This document shows positions 1 to 11,700 of a DNA stretch of 64,000 bases, in pieces. Position 1 is the stretch's first letter. Each line of letters begins with the position of its first letter. Both the position numbers and the translations under genes were made by a program. Under the pieces are notes generated by a model, which saw nothing but the letters and a program-made list of their open reading frames with translations, was not told the origin of the DNA and ran no database searches. Source of the DNA: Isoetes taiwanensis (Eukaryota > Streptophyta > Lycopodiopsida > Isoetales > Isoetaceae). Where the stretch lies: assembly GCA_021234155.1 (NCBI GenBank), contig JAJEKV010000041.1, positions 11,420,689 through 11,484,688 on the forward strand. The letters run 5' to 3'.

Positions 1-60
1 CTTCCGCTCGTAAAGACAAGACTAATCATCTCTTCCAGTCTAGATGATACTGCAGCCAGA

Positions 61-1110
61 TTGGTTACGGGTGCCACCTCTGCTAAATTGATGTGGAAGC
101 TTTTGCTCAAACATTATCAGTCCACCACTGCTGGAAACCACCTTGTTCGAAGGAAAAGGCCTTATAATTATGGAAAAGACGTAATGGATCATGTTTGAAA
201 ATGAAGGAGACACGACCTTTGTGCAACTGGAGCTACAATAGCTGAGGATTTCAGCCCAGCCAGTTCTCAATGAGCAAAACAATACCGTACAAGATTATTT
301 ATGCACTGTGTAACTGATCTAACTCTGCCTGCAGATCCTACTTGGTATTTTGATTCTGGAGCCACCAGCCATATGACGCCAGAACAGGTTATCTCCATTT
401 CATATGCTCGTTTTCATGTCCATCGATCTGCTAGGACGGGAAAAAACAAAGCGTCATCAGTTTGCTGTAGCCTCTGGAACAGTTGCCATACCTCTTCAAT
501 CTAGCCATGTCCCCGCCTCCACAAACTTCTCTTGTTTGTAAGAATAATGGCTGATGCTGGTTTCAAATTAGCTTTCACCCCAAACCTTTCTCATGTATCC
601 AAAGATAATGTTGTCATCTTCATTCGGACTCAATCTGGTATTCTTTATCCATCAGAATGGTGCTTCTCTCATTTGAACAGACCAATTGACTTTTTCCCAC
701 CAAGCATTTACTGTGGCATTATAGACTGGTCATATAGCCTACATTCCCTTACATCCAAAAAAAAACTAATGCCAATGCCTCATTTTCATAGTCCTTGCAA
801 TGCATGCTTATGAAGCAAGATGCACAAAATTTCCTCCTGCTCTCATGCATTTCAAGTGCTGACTCTAGTGGACGATGATTTTGTGAACCAATCTGACCAG
901 CAACTGCTGAGGGAGCACACTATATTTTTGTACTTGTGGATTATCATTCCAGGAGGTTATACTTATCCTCATGCTAAGAGTGAAGCATTTTGCAAATTTC
1001 TGTAGTCGAAAATCATCAATTGGTACAGACGATGGCGGCAAATTCTGCTCAAATGAGTTCAGCAGATATAGTTTGAGCAAGGCATCCAACATCCAAGTAT
1101 CTGATTGAAG
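61..1110 (+). pseudogene. Degenerate Ty1/copia gag-protease-integrase remnant
   Basis: Three pieces in copia order are readable on the plus strand. At 61-198 an open stretch resembles the gag helix region (reads ...SAKLMWKLLLKHY). At 301-400 the retropepsin signature is clear: WYFDSGATSHMT with the catalytic D-S-G intact. At about 1000-1075 the integrase core motif reads TDDGGKFCSNEF, matching the usual copia T/S-D-x-G-G-E-F around the second catalytic Asp, with E changed to K. Stops and frameshifts separate the pieces and no LTR or reverse transcriptase was found. It lies in the last visible intron of the MBOAT gene, on the opposite strand, so it is probably an old intronic insertion. Confidence 0.72.
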
Positions 1111-1917
1111 TAGCTTTTTCAACGTGTCTTTGTTACATAAGTTACCACATTTTGAGGACACACAAGAGGGCCAGTTGAAACTTGGCTGGCTTTGGTTTCA
1201 TCAAAAGGAGTAGGTAACCAGGGTAGTACAACATGTTGGTTTGCAAAAGCAGATGAATAGAATACCTCTATTTCCAATATAACTTGGCGGTACCAAACTC
1301 AAAATTGAAAAGCCAGCAGGTGAACCAGCTTGTCTTATATTTCAAACACTTGGCTAAACCCTTTTACAGATTATCTTCTAAAAAGAGATTTTACAAGGAA
1401 AACCTTCTAAATGTTTCGGCTCATGGCTTTTTAATAAGACCAGGTTACCCTGAGACTGAGATTCTTAATTGGACAGTTTAGGGTCAGTTGAAAATTGAAC
1501 TGGGGTGTGCTACACATAGTAGTCAGGAGGATAGAAATGCAATTTGACATGGTGGTCGGAGGAGCATTTCATCTTTAACTGCCCTGCCTATTACATCATT
1601 GTCTCTTCAGATATCCAACAACCTTACAGCAACTCATGACGTATTTTGACCAGAAGTGTAAACCTTTATTTGTTCATAAATCTCGATCAGAAAAGGACGA
1701 GCATAGTTACTAACTAGATTCGTCTCAGATTTCATACAAAAATGTACATGTAATTCTCCAGACTGAAGTTCTTAATCACCAGAAATATTTTGAGCAATGC
1801 GTATCAGAAGGTGGTTCTATATGGGCTTCTCTATTCTAAAGAACAAGCAACATGCATACATGTTGACCATGTGTAAGCATCTCTATATGATGGCAATGAT
1901 GGAGGGGTTGAACAAAC
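1111..1917. other. Intron 12 of the MBOAT gene, visible part
   Basis: I searched both strands for the missing C-terminal MBOAT exons (the conserved Trp-His-rich core and the catalytic His region) and found none. The short open frame at 1284-1481 on the plus strand matches nothing I know. The intron donor is at 1917/1916 and the remaining exons must lie left of the window, or be lost. Confidence 0.5.
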
Positions 1918-2720
1918 CATGGACCAAAATCTAAAAAAACGCCATATGAGAAGAAACTTCAACCACATGAAGTTTAGAACCTGCAAATGAAACTTGCAAG
2001 TTTAGTAGAATGTAGCTGCTCACACTCGAGGATTGAAGTAAACAGAAAGAACAAAAAACAATTATGGATATGTTGCATATTTCAGCAGAGAAATTTTTTT
2101 GCCAAAAGCAAGTTGAAAAGAGGCCCCCAGCAATATCATGCACTATGATGGAAGAAAGCATACACCATAGCCAACAATAAATATTTGAACAGGTGATAAA
2201 GTCTTCCATATTCCACTGCAAAAAAGAGATTATGGAGTCATTAATCATACAAGGGTTGTTTCTTTAGCTACAAGACAAAATCACCTGATAGCAAATGCAT
2301 TAAAGTAACAAAAGTGAGTTAAAAGCTCCATAAGCAGCAAACAACCGAGCCACCTTAGCCCATAAGCAAACGCGTTCATATCCTTGTTATCTTTCCATGG
2401 ATTTCCAAGCTGAAGCACGATAAGATTCAAGTGCATTAGTATATGATATCTGCAAGACAATCCCATCATATACATACCTGTGCAGCAAAAGCATTGTAAC
2501 TGATTATTGGCCCTGCTATGTATAAGGGAGGAAACAGCAAATAGGAGATGTACATTACAATATTGTAGCTTCCTTGTGGCAAGGCTATTTCCTGAAATAA
2601 GCTTTCAATCTTATCACAAAAGAAAATGGGAAGAAAGAATAAAGAAATATCAACAATTACCTGCCACAATAAAAAGCAGGTACCACCAGAAGCACAGGTA
2701 TAACAGCCATTTTTATGCTT
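1918..2720 (-). CDS. MBOAT gene, 3' exon cluster in window (exons 8-12)
   Basis: Exon 8 (2720-2661) encodes KHKNGCYTCASGGTC. Exon 9 (2591-2478) holds the MBOAT signature YISYLLFPPLYIAGPII. Exon 10 (2409-2285) holds YGLRWLGCLLLMELLTHFCY. Exon 11 (2215-2164) encodes GIWKTLSPVQIFIVGYG. Exon 12 (1980-1918) encodes VLNFMWLKFLLIWRFFRFW. Introns 8-10 are only 68-69 nt and intron 11 is 183 nt. The exon 10 start was set at the acceptor at 2410, because an earlier AG would break the frame after a few codons. Confidence 0.9.
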
Positions 2721-5700
2721 CTGCAATGCAAAGCATTACTTTACGGCCGAAAAGAAAAAACATATCAGAAAATCACATAATTGTCTGAGAACTATTATTA
2801 GAAGATCCATTTACAGTTAAAGTGAAAGACCGATGAGAGATGCAAAGAGAAAGAGGAATGGGACAAACTGGTTTGTTGTATAAAATAACAATGATACAAT
2901 AGATAGGCACTTAGTGCCAGCTGTACGAACGTACACCACATCTGCATATATACATGTAACTACATGTATGTACATGTCACACATAGAGATCCCATACTAA
3001 CACTCTCCCTGAAACTCAATGTGTGAGAAATCTAAGCTATTATCTACACATCATCAAACATGTACACATCATCAAACCTGTAGACATCCTCAACCTTCAG
3101 ATCTATACAAACATTCAATCTGTATACCGAAAATGAGATAATACTCTCCCTGAGATCCAATCTCATCCATCGCCGTGTGCAGCAGTAGCTGACTTCACTA
3201 AAACTTTCTTGTTATAAGAAACCAGCTGTCATAAGACTCTCCCTGAGATCAAATCGATCTCCTCCAAATATCACGATCATCTACAACTAAAAAGAACACC
3301 TGTGTCTTGACAAGATCAGCTGATACTTTGCAAACTAGAAGAAGAATGAGAAATACTTGAAGTCCTTGATATTCAAACATCTCATAGCCCTAACATGTCA
3401 TAGCACTGGAGTCCCCTTGCCTTGTCCTCTCCCCTTACCAAGCAAGAACGCACCAACATACAGAATCTGCTCTCCCTCAACCTCAAATGGAAGAAAAGTT
3501 CAGTTTAAAAAACTCTCCCTCAAACTGAAATTCTCTTGCTGGAAGTACTATCTTGAATGTCAACCAAACATGCAAACCTTGTTGCTGGCAATCCAAAGCA
3601 TTCCACTAAAAACAAATCTCATAAATTCAGCGCTGAATGCCACATACCATGGGTAAGAATGTAGGTAATATTGATCCCATTTGCTAACCACATCCGCCCA
3701 TGGCCAGCTAACAAGTACCAAATTCCCAAGCGAAAAACACAACAGTCCAATTCATATAACAGTGCATAAGCAATCCAAAAACTCCCCGAGTTATAGATAT
3801 GCTTGAGACTGTTTTCTGCACAAAGACTGACGTTCCCAACCAACTTTGCAAGCCCAATATAGCACAAGCCAAACTCAAAAATTACAAACCTGCAAACTCT
3901 CCTTGGCAACAAGCCTCAAACCAGCAAACTGCAAGGTCATGGCAACAAGCCTCAAATCTGCCAATTGCAAGATTCCCCGGCAACAAGCCTCCCAAGCATT
4001 CAAGCTTTCCTGGCAACAAGCCTCATTTGACTTTTGCTACCACCGTTGACAAAGCCAAAATTCTGGAACAAGCTGGTTTGAATATAGGAACCTAGCAAAC
4101 AGGGATCTTGCAGAGCAGATTTGTTTCCAATACTACATTCGAATTGTATCTAATACATTTGTAGCTACAGAAATCCTCCAAATTATCGCTTCAATAAAAC
4201 CAAGTTGCTGGATACTTAATTAACGTCTACCATAGAAGACAATCCCAAGCATGTTCTATTCAACTTGAGGAAAACGGTATGAAATTTCTGTCCCTGCTCC
4301 ATAGCCTGTTCATAATGAAGACATCAAAAACATTGCTAATATTTAGATGAATCCTTTGCCAAAAGAGAAACTCCAGTTAAGGAACTCCAATCAGATTTGC
4401 ATGCAACTATAATTAGAAGATCAAATTGCCACCGCAAATTCCAACCAATTTCCACACAAAAGCTTCAGAAAGCTCCATCTTAGTGGAATTTCCACACCAA
4501 AGCTTCAGAAAGCTCCATCTTAGTGGATAACCAAAACCTTCTCCTCTGCCTTCTGCGTCCACCAAAAAATACATGGATATTTTCTTTTCATTAAGAAAAC
4601 CTAAAATGTCTCCTCTATGTTTAGATCTCCACCTTTTTGCAAATGCTGCACATAACTGTCTCTTATTTATAAACAAATTTAAAGAGCTATAGGGCTACTT
4701 CCGCCTCTGTTTGCTACAGATTATCGAGTGATCTGTAGATCGGACCGTTGAATCAATAAAAGTAGTCCCAACTGCAGATCCAGCATCCTTTATGCTACAG
4801 ATGACTTCTACAGCCAGATCTAGGAGAATTAGGAAAGACTACTCACTGAAAGATTTTCTGGAGTCCGTATATCCGGATCTATTCTTCCCTTCTGCAATTC
4901 AAAAAGAATGCTCCATCCAGATCTACTCCTGCTCCAAATTCTTCATCCTAGCTATAGAATTATAACAAATCCTCCTAGATCTGATGCCTTCAATCAGGCT
5001 ACTATTGAAAAATACATGCAAGAAACACCCTTGGCCTTAGAAACCAAATCAATAACCCTATTTTGCAAAGATTGTACAAGACCAATAAAATTTTCCTTGA
5101 ATCTGACCATAAAACGTCAAGAATGCTTGAAACTGGAACTGAATCCTTCCTGCTTCTCCAAGTTTAGCAAAGAAAGCCTTAAATGCTCAAATTCAACCTG
5201 GATCTAAGCTTTCACCTACTGCTTCACAAATCTTTATGATCTGCAAACAAATCCTAGCAATGCATCAACAATCAATAATGCAATGCTGCTAAATTATCTA
5301 TCTCTGGAACCGTAGCTCTAATACTATGTTAAAGTGAAGGATCGATGAGGGATGCAAAGAGAACGAAGAATGGGACGAACTGGTTCATTGTATAAAATAA
5401 CAATGATACAATAAATAGGCACTTAGTGCCAGCTGTACAAATGTACACTACATCAACATATATACATGTAACTACATGTGTGTACATGTCACACATAGAG
5501 ATCCCATACTCTGACATTTACTCTTCCAGGATGTGCATAACAAACTGAAAAACTTATATCAAGAATCTTTTGCCTTTTACACAGTTGCCAGTGAAAAAAA
5601 ACATAAAGGGATTTACAGCTGCCAGTGCAAAGAAAGAAAGAAAGAAAGATTATAGAAAGATTATATTAACGTCTACAAAAGACCGCTTGGGTCTATGAGA

Positions 5701-8700
5701 CCATATATACATCAATCATGTCCAGCTAGAGGCGCATTTGCAGCCACCTAGAAATATTGCTTAAAAAAGGAAAAAGAAAACTAAAACAATGAAGTTAAGA
5801 AACTTTTGTCTTCTTGGCCACGGGCCCAAAGTATAAAGTCATGCCAGACTTGTTTTCTCTTTTGAAGGACTGCTTATGTTTTTCCTTTACTGTCCTCTTT
5901 CTTCTCCTAGACACTTTCATAGTTACTCCTTTTGAGATTGGATGAGATGGTTTGGGAAGAGAACCTGCCTTCTGTTTATTATCATTATCACCTCCAATGA
6001 GAAAGAGAGTGATCAGGCTTTGTGTAGGATCGTTTTCATGTCCCACTCTTCCCCCAGCTTGCTCCTTCAATAAATTTCTTCTATGCACAGTCATTTGGTG
6101 AAGGAAAAGAGCTATACATTTCTGGTCCTCATAGGCGATCAGTTTGGAGAGGGAGGTAGGTTCCCGAAATAGGCAATGGAATCTGCCCTGTATTTCATAA
6201 TAGACAGGACATGTGAAAATGAAATGTTACTCAGACTCAATTACATTCAAGTGACACAGTCTGCAGATCCTCTTCGAGCGCTCCACCTTGGGTCTACTAG
6301 CACGACCAGCTTCAATCTCAAGCTGATGAGATGAGACCCTGAGATGACCGATAGCATGTCTCACTTTATGTGCAAGGTGAATATTCAAATATCCTGGTCG
6401 CTCGATGAACCCATCTTCATTGAACTCAAGAAAGTGATCTTTGTAAAATTGCATCTTGGTAGGAAGATCACTTGGAGTTAACCATGTCTTTGATATTTAT
6501 AAAATTTCCAGATCGTGCCGTATGAGCTGATTCTTATCTTTTTCGAGTCTCTTTTTTGCTCTAGGTTTTACCGCAGTATTAGCTGCAGCCATGTTATGTT
6601 GAAAGGGAGGCAGGTTTCCCAAGCCAAATCCTAAAGAGGCAGCCCATTGCGATGCTTTTGCATACCAACATTCCTGCACTCCCTTTTCAGCCAAATCTTT
6701 GGAGCTCTTGAGAGCAATCCATGGAAGCCTGCATTGGCCCTGCTGCAAGGACCCGAGTTGGTGCACTTTGTGCAAAAAGGAGACTAACTGGAATGCTGCG
6801 TCCAGTTGAAGCGGAGTGGCTGAAAATTCTGCCAATATGATTGGATGCGGCACAGATGCTTTGCTCATAATCATTTTGGACAGAAAATAGATTTGCAGTC
6901 TTTCTATATGACCCCATTCTTTGGCTGTCATGTCCATTCCCCACATCAAAGCTCCGTATAAGGCAGCTGGTCTAACTAAGGTATTGAAAAGATGAAGCTT
7001 TGCTGGGACATCTTGAAAATCCGCTTTGAAACATTTCTTCTCTAGCATTGCAAGCGAGGCATATCCCTTTGTGAGTCTGTCATATGCTGCATCTTTCATG
7101 CTAAAGACGGGACCCTTAAATTGCACCCCCAAGTAAGTATAATGAGAGACCACTTCCACCTGTGGATTCATGAAAAAGAAGGTGCTGCTATGCATGAAAG
7201 CACGTGATGTGTTGAAAACCATCACTTTTGTTTTGTCCAAGTTCACTTTAGGCTCTCTTTGAGCGCAAAGAGTATGAAGGGATGTGTTAAAAGCATCAAC
7301 TATACTCTCATAATAACATGCATGTCATCACGTATTGTTGTAATTAATGAATCTATCTATCAATACAGGAATTTATTGCTTTCCAGCTCATTTCTAGGAT
7401 CCCAATTCACTTTATGGTATCAGAGCTTATTCATAATAGAATGCTTGAAAGGAAGATCCACCAGTCTATCTTTTTTCTCGTGAGGAATTGTTCACAGATC
7501 TCAGTTTTGAAATAGATTTGCATCAGCATGCGAGTTTGGCTAAGAATATGGAAAAAATTTCACAGATCTTTGAAGACAGGTACAAACAGTATACTACAAG
7601 AACTTTTGTGATAATTCTTGAGTAAATCAAGTTTGATCGATATAATATCTTCGTCAATAGGTATTATCGGTTTGATTTACAGATCCAATAGTATCTTGGC
7701 TAGTTCTTGATCAGTTTTTATGGAACTTCAGAGGAAAATTTCATTCAAGAAAGTATTGGAGTCATAGCTCCATGGAAATTATCCATTAATCTTGTGCTAC
7801 ATGGCACTAATTATCAGTCTCGGAAAGACTTCTTTGAAGTTTACCTTGGTCTTATTAGATTGAAGAAAGCTCTGATGTTAAGTTCGGATTCAGCAGCTGA
7901 ACCAGATATTGATGAAGAATCTCTCGATCATCTCAAGGCATTGCTAGATCCAGGTGCAAGCTGAGATCTTCCAAAACCTTCAAGGAAGCTTCGGACTATC
8001 TTAAAGCCACCTGCAGCAAGACAGCTTTTGGTTAAAGAGCAAATGCAGCAGTTGAAGCTATTATTATCGTGGGAGGGGAGATTTGAATCTTTCTAAACTC
8101 AAGACTTTGAAGGAAGATTTAGTAGGAATTGAAGATTCGAGATAAGGAAACTGAAGATGTAGCAGAAATAGGATGATCTTTGGAAAAGGAAACCTGCTGA
8201 AACAGCTCTTGCAAAAGTTCCTTATTGAAAAGTATATGGATTCTGCTTGTCTTCAACTGAATATTACACTAGGAAATACAAATGCCTGTTTTGAAACAGG
8301 ACTAAACAATTTCCCGCCCTGACTGGGACACCATCTGAAGGAATAAAAGGCAAATGTTCAACACTAAAATCATGAGCTGAAGGCATTGTAGCTGGAACAT
8401 CATTGTCTAGAAAAACTGCCTTCAGTTGATGACTGCAGATGTTGAAATAAATGACTAATGAACTCAGGAATAAACAATATAGGACTAGAACCTTTATCAT
8501 TCATGTATTCAGCACGTTCAACAAACTGAACACTGCGAAAAACAAGTTTTTTGTTGACTCAGATAACCCACAAAAATGTGCATTTTAGTGCTCGGCCAGC
8601 CACTGTCGGTGTTCTGTTGCCAACATAGAGTGCTGTCCGTAACGCTTCTCCCCAAAATGATGGAGGCAAATGCTTATGAAAAAGCATGGGCCTTACCAGA

Positions 8701-11700
8701 TTTTGTAAAGACAGATTCCCTCATTCAGAAACTCCAATCTGAGCATGCGCATATGGTACAATGAGATCCCTTCAAATGCCATGAGCATGACAATAATCTT
8801 CAGAGTTGTCATTGCTATCTTCGGTGCCATTATTTGCATGAAGTGCTTTGAGACGTCCGCCCAACTGTTTTCAACAAGCGCGTGGAACTGCTGGAAAATA
8901 GAAAAAACCAAACCTTTTGTTTTGGACACAAAACCCAAGTATAGCATGTATGAAGCAAAACGAAGAAATACTTTGCTCCTCCCAAAGGAACTCTAGATAT
9001 CACAGTGAATCGATTCCAAAGGAAATTAGCTCTACAAGTTGCATATGCTGGATATGGTGGGTGATCTTGTTTACTTTGTGGCAGGCATCACATTCCAGAA
9101 GAGGAGACTTAATGGAATTTAAACCATCTATCATCTTCAGCCGTCAAAAAATCTAGCCCAGTTAACATAATTTGTATGATAGATTAGAACATATTTTCCA
9201 TGGATCCATCCCACCCATGGCTGACCAGCAAATTTCCTGAAAGGAAATACTCAAATCTCTCAAAAGATCTACCAGTTTTTGTGAAATTCCTTGCTGTGCA
9301 GGACAAAACCAACCTCCTTGCAAAGAATTAGCACAAAAGACTGAAGATCCAAGATATCTTTACTCTGATTCTCAAATTTTGGCATGTGTCTTGAGAAATC
9401 TTTCAAAATCTTCAGTTATACTCGTCCAAAACCATCAAGAACTGATGTATTGGATAGCCAAGAGAAAACATCTCTAATTCTTGAAGTTCAAGCGAAAATT
9501 CAAAGGCATAAGAAAGATATAGAAGGCAAACTTCTCAGTTTTGGCAACGAACCGGCTCTAATACCATGAATAAGTTTATGGAACTTGAGAAAATGAGAGC
9601 GCAAAAAGGATTTGTATTTAATAGGAGACATACAAGGTAAAGGAAACGTAACTATGCAATGATTTTATAGTCATGATGATGATGTGTGGCATCATCTGGA
9701 CCATGATGATGTGGCATCGTCTGGACCATTGACAGTAAGTAGTTAGAGCAATGTTTCTAATCTCCAACAAAATATCCCTATAGCCACTGGTTAAGTTTTG
9801 AAGACAGATAAGGTAGGTCTACTACACATGGTTTTGGATGCCCAAGTTGCTTTTGAATGGAACTAGTTGCTAAGTATCCAATTAGTCTTGCCTTCCTTTC
9901 TCAGGGGCGGCAGAAGTAGTTACCTAAATAGCATCCACAACTCATATTTTGTGCAGACTTACAAAAACATATAGCCACTCAAGTCAGCCATACTTAGATT
10001 ACATACTTAAAAAAACCTAAAGCAACTGTACTTGCATGTTCAATGCCCCATAACACACAATAAACTAGAAAAGAATGAATTAACAAACCTCAAAGTCTAT
10101 TGTTGACGGCCTGCGCAAAACAGCCCAGTGATAATCAAAACCAAAGCTGACCATTCGCAGCATTACTGCATAAAATCTCTTTGTGAGTGATTCCTAAAAG
10201 CAAGTTGTAAGATGTATTTATGTGGAGTTAGCAGAAGGAACTAGTGCATAGAATTTGCTAAAAGAATCCATCATAAGACTATAACAGAAACACATTCTTG
10301 AAGGACAAAAAAAAGCTAAGGTGCTCATCATTCATTCAGACAATGCTTGCTAAAAGAATCCATCGTAAGACTATAACAAAAATGCATAACAAAAACGCAT
10401 ACTTGAAGGTAAAATAAAGGTAAAGAGCTCATCATTGCTATGATCCAATTAATGTATCTATTCGTCCTTGGACAACTATACAAGTATTTTATATAACAAG
10501 TATATGGTTGTCACACACATGCAAAAAGCATATCGTCATAAGCAAAATTCAAAGTTGTAATTTTTTGGTTGCAACGCATTATCTCTTTCCAAATCCACTA
10601 TTTCAATAATTGCATCTTGATTTAGCATCAATTAGATCCTCATATATATTAAAGTTTAAGATCAAAGAGAAAGGACTCTAAAAAAGAGGACAATGGAACT
10701 AACAGTTGAACAATGAACACAATACAAGATAAATATAAATAGGCACATGGTGCCAGCTGTACAAATGTACAGGTCAAGGCTATGAACATGTATGTACATG
10801 AGGTAATGTATGTTAAGTTCTATATTTTAACACTCTCCATGAAACTGTAGAAATGAGTTTACTTACGCATCTCTAATCCTGCATAAAAAAAACATCTGAA
10901 TCTTCATATGTGGGCACAGACGTTTTGAAAAATGTATTAACATCTTCAAACTTGTAAATATCTTCAGAATCTTGTACAAATGAAATATAAAGTGCCTGCA
11001 AGACTAATCATCGTTTACATCCAGACATGTGCCCACGTCTGATTGTGCAGAAGTCCTTTCCTTGCTGATATCTGCTTAAGGAACCAGCTGCTACAAAGGC
11101 TGCAAAAACTATCCTGTCAAAGGCATCTGCAGGCAAAGCTCTTCCTAGAAAAAAACTTTCTACATGAGCTTAGGATGTGCTTGCTATAATCTTGCAAAGT
11201 CTCATCAATAAATGGAAGAATCCTGCTCTGGAAATGATTCCAAACTGCAATCAATCATCATGAAACGTCAAACCACTCCATCACTGTTGTATTACCTTTG
11301 CCCACGCATTACAGCCACAACATCTAGGAATAACGACCTTCACGTAGCGATGGCGATAGCGGCAAAGTGAGTCGGGACAGCCCGACTGAGCGTCGATGCC
11401 AATTTTTGCTATCTCATGGCCTTTGCTTTGCTATCTCTGCTTAACAAAAGCTCAATTCTGGAGGATGCAAATCTCAAGAATAGATTTCAGCTAAACATCC
11501 ATGACTCTCCCTAAGATATAAAACACCTGCTGCAAATTGTCTTTTAAAAGCCTTATGTCACACTCTTCCTCTCCTGACCAATGAAATGAAAGCTCAGTTG
11601 TCTTCCACATACCACATTGGCATTATAAATCTTGCGGAAGATGAAACTGTAAACTTTTGATTTTTTTTTTAAGAGTATATCCCTGGCCACATGTACCACG

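Noticed and set aside
7283-7300. TGTTAAAAGC as the start of a copia LTR
   Set aside because: The same bases read as LINE coding sequence (DAFNTSLHTLC) in the minus frame continuous with 7246, so the LTR start lies further right or is lost.
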